A DNA stretch of 64,000 bases from JAEUSG01 sp964590225 (GCA_964590225.1 CAZPWS010000008.1:14625-78624), one strand, 5' to 3'; counted from the first letter of the stretch, positions 33,521-43,237 are shown. A program made the numbers and translations. The notes: generated by a model not told the origin, from the sequence alone.

Positions 33521-36486
33521 AACTTATGCTTCTCTTACTCGCAGCCTCTATGTTTCTCATTAGCGCCTGCGCATCAACAGGTAGCTCAACTACTTCCACT
33601 CCAAAAGCGCCGCACCAAATAATCAGCAGAGACTATGATAAACCGATTGATTCGATTGGAAACCGAATTGACTCTCCAAAAAAACTTCTTGACACATCCT
33701 CTATTAGCAAGCTTTCGACAGCCACACGACTCCTGTTATCTACCATCGATAACTATGTAGAAGTGGCGCCGGAAAGCAAGCGAATCCCTGAAGTAATGAT
33801 ATTAAAGGGCCACACATACTACAATAACAGACTATTCAACGAGGCACGAATGGCTTACCTAAAAATCATCGATAGTCACAATAGCGCCCGCGAAATGCCA
33901 GAAGCAATAAAAATGACCGCCCAATCCTACTATGAGGAGAAAAAGTTTACAGAAGCGCAAGAATGGTACCGCAAACTTAAGGATGTGGCTTTAACTGGAA
34001 CCGAAAAAGAGGAGGCTTCAGTGCGTTTGTCGGAGGCCTATTTCCGGCAGGGTGAAGCCCTTAAAACTTCCGGCAACGGGGCACTGGCAATAGCAGAGTT
34101 TGAAAGAATAGTCATCGAATTTCCAAGTTCTGCCATCGCCGACGCTGCCCTCTATAATATTGGGCTTATTCGGGATGAACGCAAAGAATGGACGCAGGCG
34201 CTTCTTTCGTTTAACAAACTGATTGCTAACTATCCAAAGTCAACTTATGTGGAACAGTCTTTCTTCCGTATTGCAAAAGATTACGAGCAAATAAACAACT
34301 GGTCAAGAGCAGCGGCCACCTATCTCGAAGCGATCCAGCGTTTTCCTGCTTCTTCACAAATAAAGGACGCGGTATATAATGCCGCTCTCGCATACGAAAA
34401 GGCGGAAGATTACCCGGCTTCAGCCAAGCTATTTGAAAAATATGCCGCAGAATGGCCAGCCGATAAAGAGGCGCCTGATGTCCTGTTTAAGGCCGGCGAA
34501 CTCTACGGTAAAATTGAGGACTGGACAAATGTTGAACGGATAAACAGCCTGTTCAGCAAGCGGTACGGAAACGACAAAGAACGCGTTGTTATGGCAATTT
34601 GCATGGCTGGTGTCGCTTCCTATATGCAAAAAAAATACGATCAGGCTATTATCGAATTCGAAAGGGCGGTGACAACAGGCAAAAAAGCTGGCCTTGATAT
34701 AAAGGCTAATTCATATTATGCAGCCAAAGCACAGTTTACCATCGGCGAAATAAGACAATTCCAGGCGGAACAAATCTCCCTCTCTACGGCAAACTACGCA
34801 GCCAATCTAAAAACACGCATCAAATTAACGGAGGAAGCGGTCTCCGCCTATACAAGAGTAAGCCATTACAAGCTAATGGAATGGACAGTTAAGGCTATCT
34901 ATAAAATTGGTGAAACATATGAACAATTTGGAGTCGCCCTATTTAAAAGAGAAAGGCCAGCCAATCTCTCTCTAAAAAAGCTGCTCGAACTTGAGGAAGG
35001 CATAGCAGCTGCAGTTGAAAAATATTTATCCATAAAGGCACTGGAAGCGCACGAGCAAAATGTAAAATTTGGCATTCAGTATCAATACGAGGATGAATGG
35101 ATAAAAAAATCAAGACAACAGCTAACTAAACTCCCTTTCCTAACTGCCAGAAATTATACCAACCTGATCAGAATAGCGTCTTCCGGTCAGGATAAGGAGA
35201 TCGGTGGCAGCGCAATGAAACAGATTCAGAAAAAGCTTGAAACACTGCAACTGATTGCCCCATTTCAGGACAAAGCGATTGCTCTCTCTCTTAAGACACT
35301 CGAAATGAGCGCAAAATACACTATTGAGGACAAGTATAAACTTGACGCATCTGCCGAAGTAACAAAGCTTTCGTTTGAGGTAGGAGCCACATACGCTGAA
35401 ATTGTTTCGCTTGCACGAAGCGCGCCCATCCCTCCATCATACGATAGATACAAAAAATTCTTTTACAAAGTTCATCTTCTCGGTGAGGGGCTCGTTGAAT
35501 ATGAAAATCTTGCTATCACTTCACTATATAAAAATATCAAAATTGGTGAAGCTTACTCTATCAAGGATGAATGGATACGAAAATCGAAGGAAAAGATTGC
35601 GGAAGTATTGTTTACAAGAAGCATGTGCTATGAAATACTATCGAACGAGGCATTAAAGAATCCTCCTATTCCGGAAGGAGTATCGGATGTTGAAGCCGAG
35701 GAATATCAGCTCCAATTTGAGGAGTTAGGCTACAAATTGCAAGACGAAGCTCTATCAATTTATCGTGATATTTATGATAAAGGAAAGGAATTTGTAACAA
35801 CCGGCCCATACTTAGATGCTGCTTATACACGCCTTTTCGCAAAAAATCCCAGGGAAGTAGGCGAACAGGTTGTACGAGATACATTGATTACTATTCGCAC
35901 TGATAAAGAGTGGTTTTATAGTTCTACTTTCAGCGAAGGCTGGTGGAAAACCGACTTTTCGGATACTGCATGGATAACATCTGTTAAAGGCGTGGGGCAG
36001 GATTCGATAGTTCCAACCGGCTTCTCCGAGATTGTAAACCCAATATGGGGTAGCGATACCGTTAATGGGAGCCATAAACTGAGAGAAAAAATATATTTGA
36101 GGAAATATTTCCGATCAGCAGTTACCCCCACCAGGGCAACATTAGAATTTGCCGCGCCCGGCCCTTGTGAAATATGGCTTAATGGAGAAAGAGTTTTTAC
36201 CGACACACTGCCAGGAGCAATCGGCTGGTACCGTGCCAAAAAAATCAGCTCTGTAGCAAAGCATTTTAACGCAGGTAAAAACTGCTTGGCCATTATGGTC
36301 ACTAGCAGTTTCCCCAATATCAGGAAGTTCTTTCTTCTGCTTTCGTACGAAGACAAGGTTACAGAGACGCTGCCCAAATTGCCTTCTACCGGAAAAATTA
36401 TCTCAAGGTCGGAATTAATGAAAATTAAGTACATTTATCCTGTTATTCCCAATTTTGAACATGATAAAAACCTATTTGAGAACTGA
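33517..36486 (+). CDS. Giant TPR lipoprotein (989 residues)
   Basis: A lipoprotein signal has lipobox LISAC (Cys18). TPR repeats run from about 85 to 440 (e.g. PEVMILKGHTYYNNRLFNEA, AALYNIGLIRDERKEW, QSFFRIAKDYEQINNWSRAA). A helical region follows to about 760. The C-terminal domain (about 790-970) resembles a galactose-binding/jelly-roll module: WWKTDFSDTAWITSVKGVG, EIWLNGERVFTDTLPGAIGW and FNAGKNCLAIMV, as in carbohydrate-binding domains of glycosidases. The combination of TPR array and carbohydrate-type domain on a lipid anchor suggests an envelope complex that contacts glycan (inference). It overlaps the previous gene by 4 bp. Confidence 0.84.
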   Translation: MKLMLLLLAASMFLISACASTGSSTTSTPKAPHQIISRDYDKPIDSIGNRIDSPKKLLDTSSISKLSTATRLLLSTIDNYVEVAPESKRIPEVMILKGHTYYNNRLFNEARMAYLKIIDSHNSAREMPEAIKMTAQSYYEEKKFTEAQEWYRKLKDVALTGTEKEEASVRLSEAYFRQGEALKTSGNGALAIAEFERIVIEFPSSAIADAALYNIGLIRDERKEWTQALLSFNKLIANYPKSTYVEQSFFRIAKDYEQINNWSRAAATYLEAIQRFPASSQIKDAVYNAALAYEKAEDYPASAKLFEKYAAEWPADKEAPDVLFKAGELYGKIEDWTNVERINSLFSKRYGNDKERVVMAICMAGVASYMQKKYDQAIIEFERAVTTGKKAGLDIKANSYYAAKAQFTIGEIRQFQAEQISLSTANYAANLKTRIKLTEEAVSAYTRVSHYKLMEWTVKAIYKIGETYEQFGVALFKRERPANLSLKKLLELEEGIAAAVEKYLSIKALEAHEQNVKFGIQYQYEDEWIKKSRQQLTKLPFLTARNYTNLIRIASSGQDKEIGGSAMKQIQKKLETLQLIAPFQDKAIALSLKTLEMSAKYTIEDKYKLDASAEVTKLSFEVGATYAEIVSLARSAPIPPSYDRYKKFFYKVHLLGEGLVEYENLAITSLYKNIKIGEAYSIKDEWIRKSKEKIAEVLFTRSMCYEILSNEALKNPPIPEGVSDVEAEEYQLQFEELGYKLQDEALSIYRDIYDKGKEFVTTGPYLDAAYTRLFAKNPREVGEQVVRDTLITIRTDKEWFYSSTFSEGWWKTDFSDTAWITSVKGVGQDSIVPTGFSEIVNPIWGSDTVNGSHKLREKIYLRKYFRSAVTPTRATLEFAAPGPCEIWLNGERVFTDTLPGAIGWYRAKKISSVAKHFNAGKNCLAIMVTSSFPNIRKFFLLLSYEDKVTETLPKLPSTGKIISRSELMKIKYIYPVIPNFEHDKNLFEN

Positions 36487-36493
36487 GGTAACA

Positions 36494-36763
36494 ATGAAAA
36501 AAACACTATTCCATATTACTCTTACTGCGATAACCCTCTTATTCCCCTTAATAGCACGCGCCGAGGAAACGAAACAGAATTCAGAAGACTTTGTTATAAA
36601 AAAGCCAGGTGAAATAACTTTTACAAGTGGCCTTGTTATTGAGGGGCGCGTTGAAAAACCTCAAGTCTTGCTCATATTAACGAAAGAAAAAATTAAAATG
36701 CCCCAACTTAACATGAATTCTTCCATGCTGAGATTTGTTGAAGAAGCAGTAAAAATTGAATGA
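36494..36763 (+). CDS. Small exported protein of unknown function (89 residues)
   Basis: ATG 36494 has GAGGTAAC upstream and begins a clear signal peptide (KKTLFHITLTAITLLFPLIARA). The mature part of about 65 residues is a compact beta-rich domain (GEITFTSGLVIEGRVEKPQVLLIL) with a basic hairpin. It sits 7 nt after the TPR lipoprotein and 9 nt before tadA. No family recognised; it is probably a periplasmic component of the same envelope system. Confidence 0.7.
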   Translation: MKKTLFHITLTAITLLFPLIARAEETKQNSEDFVIKKPGEITFTSGLVIEGRVEKPQVLLILTKEKIKMPQLNMNSSMLRFVEEAVKIE

Positions 36764-36772
36764 GGATACAGA

Positions 36773-37243
36773 ATGGTAAACATGGTTGAACGGTTCATGA
36801 AAGAGGCATACATTGAAGCAGAAAAAGCCTATATGGCCAATGAGGTTCCAGTGGGTGCGGTTATAGTACATGAGAATAGAATTATAGCACGAGGCTACAA
36901 TAGAACTGAAACGCTCAACGATCCAACTGCTCATGCGGAGATTTTAGCTCTCGGCGCTGCAGCAAATTACCTTGACTCGTGGCGTATGGAGGATGCAGCT
37001 ATATTCATCACTCTCGAGCCGTGCGTAATGTGCATCGGTGCCATACTTAACGCCCGTATCGCAAATATATACTTTGGCGCTAAGGACCCAAGATTCGGGT
37101 CGTGTGGAAGCCGATACGACCTTGTTTCAGATAACCCGTACATACGCGGAGTAAAAGTAGTATCGGGCGTTATGGCCGCAGAATGTGAATCCATAATTAA
37201 AAGCTTTTTTGTTAAACTGCGTGAACAAAAGCTCACAAAATAA
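36773..37243 (+). CDS. tadA: tRNA-specific adenosine deaminase (A34 to I34)
   Basis: A 156-residue zinc deaminase that converts A34 to inosine in tRNA-Arg(ACG). The active site is HAEI with His54 and catalytic Glu56, and PCVMC with zinc ligands Cys84 and Cys87. NARIANIYFGAKDPRFG and the GSRYDLVSDNP region are typical of TadA rather than other CDA-fold enzymes. It is placed 9 nt after the small exported protein and 17 nt before tRNA-Ser, so it may be transcribed with the TPR operon. Confidence 0.95.
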   Translation: MVNMVERFMKEAYIEAEKAYMANEVPVGAVIVHENRIIARGYNRTETLNDPTAHAEILALGAAANYLDSWRMEDAAIFITLEPCVMCIGAILNARIANIYFGAKDPRFGSCGSRYDLVSDNPYIRGVKVVSGVMAAECESIIKSFFVKLREQKLTK

Positions 37244-37260
37244 TGTATATTCGTTTTTCT

Positions 37261-37345
<85 letters not shown>

Positions 37346-37358
37346 TATTTCTTTAAAC

Positions 37359-38534
37359 ATGCAAACCCATACATTAACCATCGTTGGAGCAGGGCCTGCA
37401 GGTAGTTCTCTTGCCTTTTTTGCAGCATCACTTGGGATAAAAACAACTCTAATAGACAAACAACTATTCCCACGGAGTAAGCCATGCGGATGCGCCATAT
37501 CAAAACGCGCAATTGACTTACTAAATGCAACGGGTATTGGCGAATGCCCGTATCTTTCACCAGTTGAATCCGCAGCTTTTTTCGAAAAGACTAAAAACAT
37601 TTTTAGCTGCTCTTCGTCTCCTCTATTTTCAGGTAAACGAGAGTTGTTTGACGATTGGCTATGCAAAAAAGCGGTTAACGCAGGTGCCATCTTTTTACCA
37701 GATGAGAACGCTATAAAGTACTATCATACAGATACGCAGATCACGCTTATTACAAATAAAAGAACCATAAACAGTACATGGCTTGCTGTTGCTACCGGCT
37801 GCTTGGATACCTTTTCGTTAAGAAATGGCTTTTTAAAACCCAAATCAATAGCCGCAATAAGCCAAGAACTTTCCCTACCTTTAAATGGCCAGCCCAACAG
37901 CACAACATTAGATACAACCCGTTTTGATTTTGGGGTGGTTGACAATGGCTATGCATGGTGTTTTCCTAAGGCCGAATCACTGTCTGTCGGCATTCTAACC
38001 ATTTGCAAGGGAGTAAACCTGCGTTCCGCTCTTGATAGCTATAAAAAAACTATTGGAATTGATACTCTTAACATATTAAGAACAGCTGGACACCCCATTC
38101 CATGTAAACAGGCAAAACAACTTTGCAATAAGAATGTCTTCCTTGTTGGGGATGCCGCCGGCTTTGCCGATCCTCTCACATTTGAGGGTATCTATTATGC
38201 TATACTGAGCTCAAAACTTTTATCGCGCGCACTGCATTCAAAATGCAAAGCGGGAACAAATCCCAACAGAGAATATCATAAAACGATAAAACAAGAGATT
38301 ACCGGCGAATTACGGACTGCATCCATCCTCTCCAATATAATTTACAGAAGCGACTTTGTCAGGTATTTGTTGTTCAACAAGTTTGGCAAACAGATGGGCA
38401 GTATAGTATCAGATATATTTGAAGGCAAAAGAAAATATAAAACAGAGTTTTTTTGCCTAAAAAACTGGTTCCGATTCATTGTATTATTATTAACCTTGCA
38501 CTACAAACGACTCCTCCGCTCGATTCCATTTTAA
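37359..38534 (+). CDS. FAD-dependent oxidoreductase, geranylgeranyl reductase family
   Basis: A 391-residue flavoprotein. The FAD motif is near the N-terminus (TIVGAGPAGSSLAFFAASLG, GxGxxG, residues 7-26), followed by FPRSKPCGCAISKRA, where the family has PxxKxCGGG, and the second FAD motif NVFLVGDAAGFADPLTFEGIYYA. The family reduces prenyl chains of lipids or quinones, or modifies other isoprenoids. The C-terminus (FIVLLLTLHYKRLLRSIPF) is hydrophobic and overlaps the 3' end of the opposing gene by 59 bp. Substrate not determinable. The tRNA-Ser gene ends 13 bp upstream. Confidence 0.85.
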   Translation: MQTHTLTIVGAGPAGSSLAFFAASLGIKTTLIDKQLFPRSKPCGCAISKRAIDLLNATGIGECPYLSPVESAAFFEKTKNIFSCSSSPLFSGKRELFDDWLCKKAVNAGAIFLPDENAIKYYHTDTQITLITNKRTINSTWLAVATGCLDTFSLRNGFLKPKSIAAISQELSLPLNGQPNSTTLDTTRFDFGVVDNGYAWCFPKAESLSVGILTICKGVNLRSALDSYKKTIGIDTLNILRTAGHPIPCKQAKQLCNKNVFLVGDAAGFADPLTFEGIYYAILSSKLLSRALHSKCKAGTNPNREYHKTIKQEITGELRTASILSNIIYRSDFVRYLLFNKFGKQMGSIVSDIFEGKRKYKTEFFCLKNWFRFIVLLLTLHYKRLLRSIPF

Positions 38535-39774
38535 CAACAAAAACACCGGAGGAATTAGTATTAAATGGTATCGTCAAAGAACCATTGCCAGATTCTGTTG
38601 TGTAAACATTTTGAAGCAATGTAATCCGTTGCCCCAATAAGTTGCTTATAGAAAATTGGAGCGAAGAAACCGGCTTTGCAACATAACTTAACATTATCGA
38701 CCTGTTTCCCAAATATACAGCCTTTAGTTGACTATAATTACTTCCGATTTTTAAAAAAGTCGTAGAGCCAAAAGCTACGGTTGGTGGATTATAAAAACGC
38801 CCCTTCATAATTAAGCCGCTATCGCCTACCATCCACATATTATTTGGATCGACCACACATATCGCCCTGTACCACGGACCGTTAAGTGAACTTGAATGTC
38901 GTGGGAATCGTTTTGTCCAACTAATACCGCCGTCCGCAGTAGAGAGCACAACTCCCCTCTCTCCAACCACAACCGCCCGCACGGAATCGGCATATTTAAC
39001 ATCTTCTAACCAACTATAATCGTTTATCCGTGCAGATCCCCAACTCACCCCCCCATTATCCGTTCGGATAATATGGCCATATCGTCCCACAGCTAATCCA
39101 TTTGTAGCAGATACAAAAGCTGCGTTATTAACATAACCATTCGACCCCTGAAACTGTGCGTCCGCAATTCCCATAAAAGAAACAGCGCCATTCCAAGTAG
39201 AACCGGATGATCCGGATTTGACCAAATAATTATAGCCACATGAGTAAAGGTTTATTCCATCAAGCGTGTGCACTGTTCGTAGCGCATAAGGACCAGTTAC
39301 AGCAGTTGAATCCCAACTATTGCCTCCATTTCTTGTTCGATAAATTACAGCGCCGTATGTGCTATATGGAAGCCGCCTTGCCGCGCCAACCGCCCAGCCC
39401 GTATCCCTGTTCCAGAAATAGATACCGGTAAGCCAGCCTGAACGATAATAGTTTTGTATCCATGTTCGCGCCGTATCGGAAGTTTTATAAATTCTACCAC
39501 TTCCAGTACATAAGTATCCAGTTGAACAATTTACAAAATGCATTCCGTATATAGTATCACTTGAAACAAATGTACTTATAGACCAACTACTACCACCATT
39601 ACCTGTTTTGTAGATTATTCCACCATTACCATAAGCATAACCATTTAGGGTATCCACAAAATGAACACCCCATAAAGTTCGTGTACCCTTATTTTGCTGA
39701 ACCCATATTATGGAATCTGAAACGGAGGCAACGGTTAAAGAAATTAGCAGAAGAACAAATGACAAATATCGCAT
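38476..39774 (-). CDS. Secreted YCF48-like propeller with C-terminal sorting-type domain
   Basis: A 432-residue exported protein. The signal peptide is MRYLSFVLLLISLTVAS; ATG 39774 overlaps the ABC-F stop as TGATG. It contains about six repeats of the YCF48/BNR type (IYKTGNGGSSWSISTF, IYKTSDTARTWIQNYY, IYRTRNGGNSWDSTAV, IIRTDNGGVSWGSARI, VLSTADGGISWTKRF), giving a beta-propeller, followed by about 90 residues of FCB-type C-terminal beta domain (MLSYVAKPVSSLQFSISNLL ... GVFVVKMES). Likely surface or secreted; no enzymatic residues are evident. Convergent overlap with the reductase gene. Confidence 0.83.
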   Translation of the reverse strand: MRYLSFVLLLISLTVASVSDSIIWVQQNKGTRTLWGVHFVDTLNGYAYGNGGIIYKTGNGGSSWSISTFVSSDTIYGMHFVNCSTGYLCTGSGRIYKTSDTARTWIQNYYRSGWLTGIYFWNRDTGWAVGAARRLPYSTYGAVIYRTRNGGNSWDSTAVTGPYALRTVHTLDGINLYSCGYNYLVKSGSSGSTWNGAVSFMGIADAQFQGSNGYVNNAAFVSATNGLAVGRYGHIIRTDNGGVSWGSARINDYSWLEDVKYADSVRAVVVGERGVVLSTADGGISWTKRFPRHSSSLNGPWYRAICVVDPNNMWMVGDSGLIMKGRFYNPPTVAFGSTTFLKIGSNYSQLKAVYLGNRSIMLSYVAKPVSSLQFSISNLLGQRITLLQNVYTTESGNGSLTIPFNTNSSGVFVVKMESSGGVVCSARLIIIQ

Positions 39775-41408
39775 CAAGATACACCTTTTTTTTCAAGATA
39801 ATACTGATAGTTACCATCATACACCTTAATGGCACCACAGTCAACTTCAAAGACTCTTGTTGATACTTCACGCAGAAAAAAACGGTCATGGCTCACAAGT
39901 AGAAGCGTTCCTTCGTACCGTTTTAACGCATCAAGCAATATCTCCCTCGACTTGATATCAAGATGATTAGTTGGCTCATCAAGCACAAGACAATTATGTG
40001 CTTTTGACATAAGCGATGCAAGAATAACTCTTGTCTTTTCGCCACCAGAAAGAACCTTGATCTTTTTATGAACATCTTCCCCTCTAAAAAGAAAGGCGGC
40101 AAGAATATTTCTCAATACGCCATCATTCTGATCGGATAGGCAATTACGCACCTCTTCAAAAACTGTTAGCTCTGGATTCAATGCTTCAAAACTCTGTTGA
40201 CTAAAATATCCTATGGAAATACTTGGACCAATAACCGCTTTACCATTTGTGGGTGGAGTTGCTCCACATAACACTTTCAGAAATGTTGATTTTCCAGCAC
40301 CATTAATGCCTACAACAGCTATTTTATCCTGCCGATGAACACTTGCCGACAAACCAGAAAAAATGAGCTTTTCGCTGCCATCGCTATTTTCCCACGATTT
40401 TGAAAGGGCTTTTATGATTATTACATCATTGCCACCTCGGGAGATTTCTGGTAAAATTATTTTTATTTCTGCATCTTCGGGGATAAGCTCAACTCTCTCA
40501 ATTTTATCGAGTTTTTTGACGCGCGATTGCACCTGTGCCGCATGACTCGCTCTTGCCTTAAATCTGGCTATAAAATCCTCTTCTTTTTTAAGCATGCTCT
40601 GTTGGCGGCTGAATTCTGCTACATTTTGCTGAATACGCAACGCCTTTTCTTGCTCGTAGAAATCATAATTACCTGAAAAAGTTGTTACAGAACCATTTGA
40701 AACCTCAATGGTCTTATTTACAATACGGTTCATAAAATCTCGATCATGCGTTGTCATTAATATGGCCCCTTTGAACTCACGAAGCCACTCTTCGAGCCAG
40801 ACAATTGTTTCCATGTCCAGATAATTGGTAGGCTCATCCATCAATATAAGATCGGGCATCTGTATTAGAACGCGCCCCAGAGCAATTCTCATTTTCCAGC
40901 CACTACTGAAATCTTCTACCTGTTTATTGTGATCCGCCGGGGAAATTCCAAGACCGGTTAAAACAGTTTCAGCATTGTTCTCAAGATCAAAACCACCAAG
41001 CCTTTCATATTCAGATTGTTCATTACCAAACTTCTCAAGAAGCTTTTCCATTTCACTATCTGAAAGTTGCGACGAAGAAAGCTTTTCTTCATAAAATTTT
41101 AATTTCGTAGCAAGGCTGCACAACTTTTCGTGGCCAGACATTACCTCTGTTAATGCGCTTCTTCCTCTCATTTCACCAACCTGTTGTGAAAAGTAGGAAA
41201 TATGGATTCCGTTCTGGATACTTACGGTTCCGCTGTCAGGACGCGTTTCACCAACTATTAACCTGAATAGAGTGGTTTTACCGGCGCCATTAGGCCCTAC
41301 AAGTCCAACCTTTTCGCCTGCGTATATCTGAAAACTGACATTTGAGTACAGAGGCCTACCACCAACTAATTTTGTTACATCTGAAATATTTATCAATACG
41401 CTCTCCAA
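39774..41408 (-). CDS. ABC-F family ATPase (ribosome-associated type)
   Basis: A 544-residue soluble protein with two ABC domains and no membrane domain. Domain 1 has GPNGAGKTTLFRL, DFSSGWKMRIALGRVL and LILMDEPTNYLDMET; domain 2 has GINGAGKSTFLKVL, LSGGEKTRVILASL and CLVLDEPTNHLD. The charged helical linker between them (about 240-315) is the arm that enters the ribosomal E site in ABC-F factors. The signature of domain 1 reads FSSGW rather than LSGGQ, as is common in this family. It is probably a translation factor of the EttA/YheS/Uup group; antibiotic protection cannot be judged. Confidence 0.93.
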   Translation of the reverse strand: MESVLINISDVTKLVGGRPLYSNVSFQIYAGEKVGLVGPNGAGKTTLFRLIVGETRPDSGTVSIQNGIHISYFSQQVGEMRGRSALTEVMSGHEKLCSLATKLKFYEEKLSSSQLSDSEMEKLLEKFGNEQSEYERLGGFDLENNAETVLTGLGISPADHNKQVEDFSSGWKMRIALGRVLIQMPDLILMDEPTNYLDMETIVWLEEWLREFKGAILMTTHDRDFMNRIVNKTIEVSNGSVTTFSGNYDFYEQEKALRIQQNVAEFSRQQSMLKKEEDFIARFKARASHAAQVQSRVKKLDKIERVELIPEDAEIKIILPEISRGGNDVIIIKALSKSWENSDGSEKLIFSGLSASVHRQDKIAVVGINGAGKSTFLKVLCGATPPTNGKAVIGPSISIGYFSQQSFEALNPELTVFEEVRNCLSDQNDGVLRNILAAFLFRGEDVHKKIKVLSGGEKTRVILASLMSKAHNCLVLDEPTNHLDIKSREILLDALKRYEGTLLLVSHDRFFLREVSTRVFEVDCGAIKVYDGNYQYYLEKKGVS

Positions 41409-41483
41409 GTTTTAGTTTAAAAATAGAGGAGCTGTAAGATACTTTAATAACAAGCTCCCATGCTTTGAAGTTATATTTAGCGC

Positions 41484-42662
41484 GTGCAAAAAAACTACCG
41501 CAATCTCCTAACTCTCTCATTTAGCCACATGGTGATTGATTCCTTTTCCGGTTTTTTCCCTATTTATATTGCCGTTCAAAACATTGACATGATTAGAGCT
41601 GGAACCATAGCCACTATTTCAAGCGTAATATCCAATTTCGCACAACCCTTCTTTGGCCTTTTAGCAGATAAGGTAGGCAGAAAACGGATGATTCTCACTG
41701 CACTTTTAACTGGACCACTACTTATGACCTCAATAGGCCGAACTTCTTCACTGCCAGTACTTGCTGTTCTTGTAATTGCCGGCCAATTGATGATCAGCCT
41801 TTTTCATCCTCCAGGAGCCGATCTGTCAACCCGTGCCGCTACGGGAGGGCGTTCTTCCCTTAGGTTTTCTATCTTTACTACTGCCGGAAGCATTGGATTT
41901 GCAATAACAGCCCTTATGTTTCAACGGTTTACGGCTTTTTTTGGTATGAACAATGCATGGTGTCTATCTGTTATAACTATAATACCCTCTCTTGCTATCT
42001 TTATATGGATTCCAAAAGATGAGCGAGTTGCAACAAACAGCAAAAATAGCAGCTTTATCCTTTCACTTAAAGGGCATGAACGCTTTGTCATTATTCTATA
42101 CGGAATAATGGTTATACGCGGAATGACTCAAGTTGCACTTATTTACAGCATGCCATCACTATTCAGGGATTGGGGCTTTCCCGAATCCAGTTGGTCGCTG
42201 CCGCATCTAATATTTGTTTTCTCTGGTTCCCTCTCAATGATGCTCTGTGGCTACTACCAGAGAAAGTTTGACCCTATTTCTTTAAATCAGGCTGGATTCC
42301 TGCTGGTTATACCATTCTTTTTTTTGTTCTTACTTGCCGGCACTCTTCATTCACGGAGTGTGTTTGTACTTGTGGGAATAATAGGATTTGTAAACTCTGC
42401 GGCATTTCCTGCCAATGTTGTACTAGGTCAAAAGAGACTACCTACGCATGCAAGTACCATAAGCGGCATTTTAATGGGGGCTGGCTGGGGCTTAGCAAGC
42501 TTCGCGCCTTTAATTATCTCGTCGTTGTCAAATACAACATGGAACTATAACTTGAGCTCCAATCTTCTTCCAGGTCTATTCGTTATCGGTTTATTACCAC
42601 TAATAGGCTTCGTAGCGTGTCGTAACCTACGAAAAGAAAAAAGTACAGATAAAATTTCTTAA
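41484..42662 (+). CDS. MFS transporter, fosmidomycin-resistance (Fsr)-like
   Basis: A 392-residue membrane protein with 12 hydrophobic segments. The N-terminus has LTLSFSHMVIDSFSGFFPIY, close to the SHxxxD...P pattern of Fsr-type drug exporters, and the MFS loop motif GLLADKVGRKRMIL. FHPPGADLSTRAA matches the FHP motif characteristic of that subfamily. GTG is the likely start. It is divergent from the ABC-F gene across a 75-bp gap. Predicted drug or metabolite exporter; substrate unknown. Confidence 0.87.
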   Translation: MQKNYRNLLTLSFSHMVIDSFSGFFPIYIAVQNIDMIRAGTIATISSVISNFAQPFFGLLADKVGRKRMILTALLTGPLLMTSIGRTSSLPVLAVLVIAGQLMISLFHPPGADLSTRAATGGRSSLRFSIFTTAGSIGFAITALMFQRFTAFFGMNNAWCLSVITIIPSLAIFIWIPKDERVATNSKNSSFILSLKGHERFVIILYGIMVIRGMTQVALIYSMPSLFRDWGFPESSWSLPHLIFVFSGSLSMMLCGYYQRKFDPISLNQAGFLLVIPFFFLFLLAGTLHSRSVFVLVGIIGFVNSAAFPANVVLGQKRLPTHASTISGILMGAGWGLASFAPLIISSLSNTTWNYNLSSNLLPGLFVIGLLPLIGFVACRNLRKEKSTDKIS

Positions 42663-43237
42663 CGGGTTTTAAATCTTTTGTATAACGGATTTAGAGATGT
42701 TTTTTTAGGCTGGCCTGAATCGAAACCTACACGCGGCTTGCCGCTTCCCCTTCCCCCAATAGGCCGCTTAAACCCTTTTGGCTTTTGTGGTTTTGGCGGC
42801 TGCGCAAGAAGACGGTCGGGCTCTTCCATGAATATAAACGAAGGATATTTTGCCGCAAGTGCCGTTCTATTTTTTGTTTTCGCAAGCAGGAAAGGTCTAT
42901 TATCCGGCAGATAGACAATCTTTTCGAAATCATCACCAACAAATTTTTCCATGGCCGACAAAATTGCGTTAAATTCAGCCACTCTCGCTCTTTCCTCCCG
43001 CATCTTTTCGGGATCAACTTTTCTGTGTGGAACAACCTTGTACAAAATTTTATCGTTAAGTTCTCGCCTGCTCCAGATAAAACATTCCCAGAAATCGCCA
43101 GCAACTATCTCTCTTTTAGCATTATTATGGGCGAGAAAATGTTGATCCTTTGGGCAGCGATCACTCTTTTTTATAAACGAGAAAAAATGCTTTTCATCCC
43201 ACTTGTTTGGAATGAGCTTTAGAATGATGTTTGCCAC
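42659..43237 (-). CDS. Uncharacterised basic protein (192 residues)
   Basis: Not recognised. It has no signal or membrane segment. The N-terminal 145 residues look like a compact mixed alpha/beta domain (WDEKHFFSFIKKSDRCPKDQ, AGDFWECFIWSRRELNDKIL, FLLAKTKNRTALAAKYPSF). The last 45 or so are a disordered Pro/Gly/Lys/Arg tail (PPKPQKPKGFKRPIGGRGSG...NPLYKRFKTR), as in nucleic-acid- or ribosome-binding proteins. It overlaps the end of the MFS gene by 4 bp in convergent orientation. Cytoplasmic RNA or DNA binding is a guess from the tail. Confidence 0.72.
   Translation of the reverse strand: MANIILKLIPNKWDEKHFFSFIKKSDRCPKDQHFLAHNNAKREIVAGDFWECFIWSRRELNDKILYKVVPHRKVDPEKMREERARVAEFNAILSAMEKFVGDDFEKIVYLPDNRPFLLAKTKNRTALAAKYPSFIFMEEPDRLLAQPPKPQKPKGFKRPIGGRGSGKPRVGFDSGQPKKTSLNPLYKRFKTR

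Noticed and set aside
39774..41408. Antibiotic resistance ABC-F (Vga/Msr type)
   Set aside because: The linker and overall sequence look like a general housekeeping ABC-F; nothing in the context points to resistance.
42785..43222. 145-codon forward frame opposite the 192-residue protein
   Set aside because: Composition is erratic (many Cys, Phe and Arg blocks), and the reverse-strand frame has a better start context and a coherent domain plus tail.
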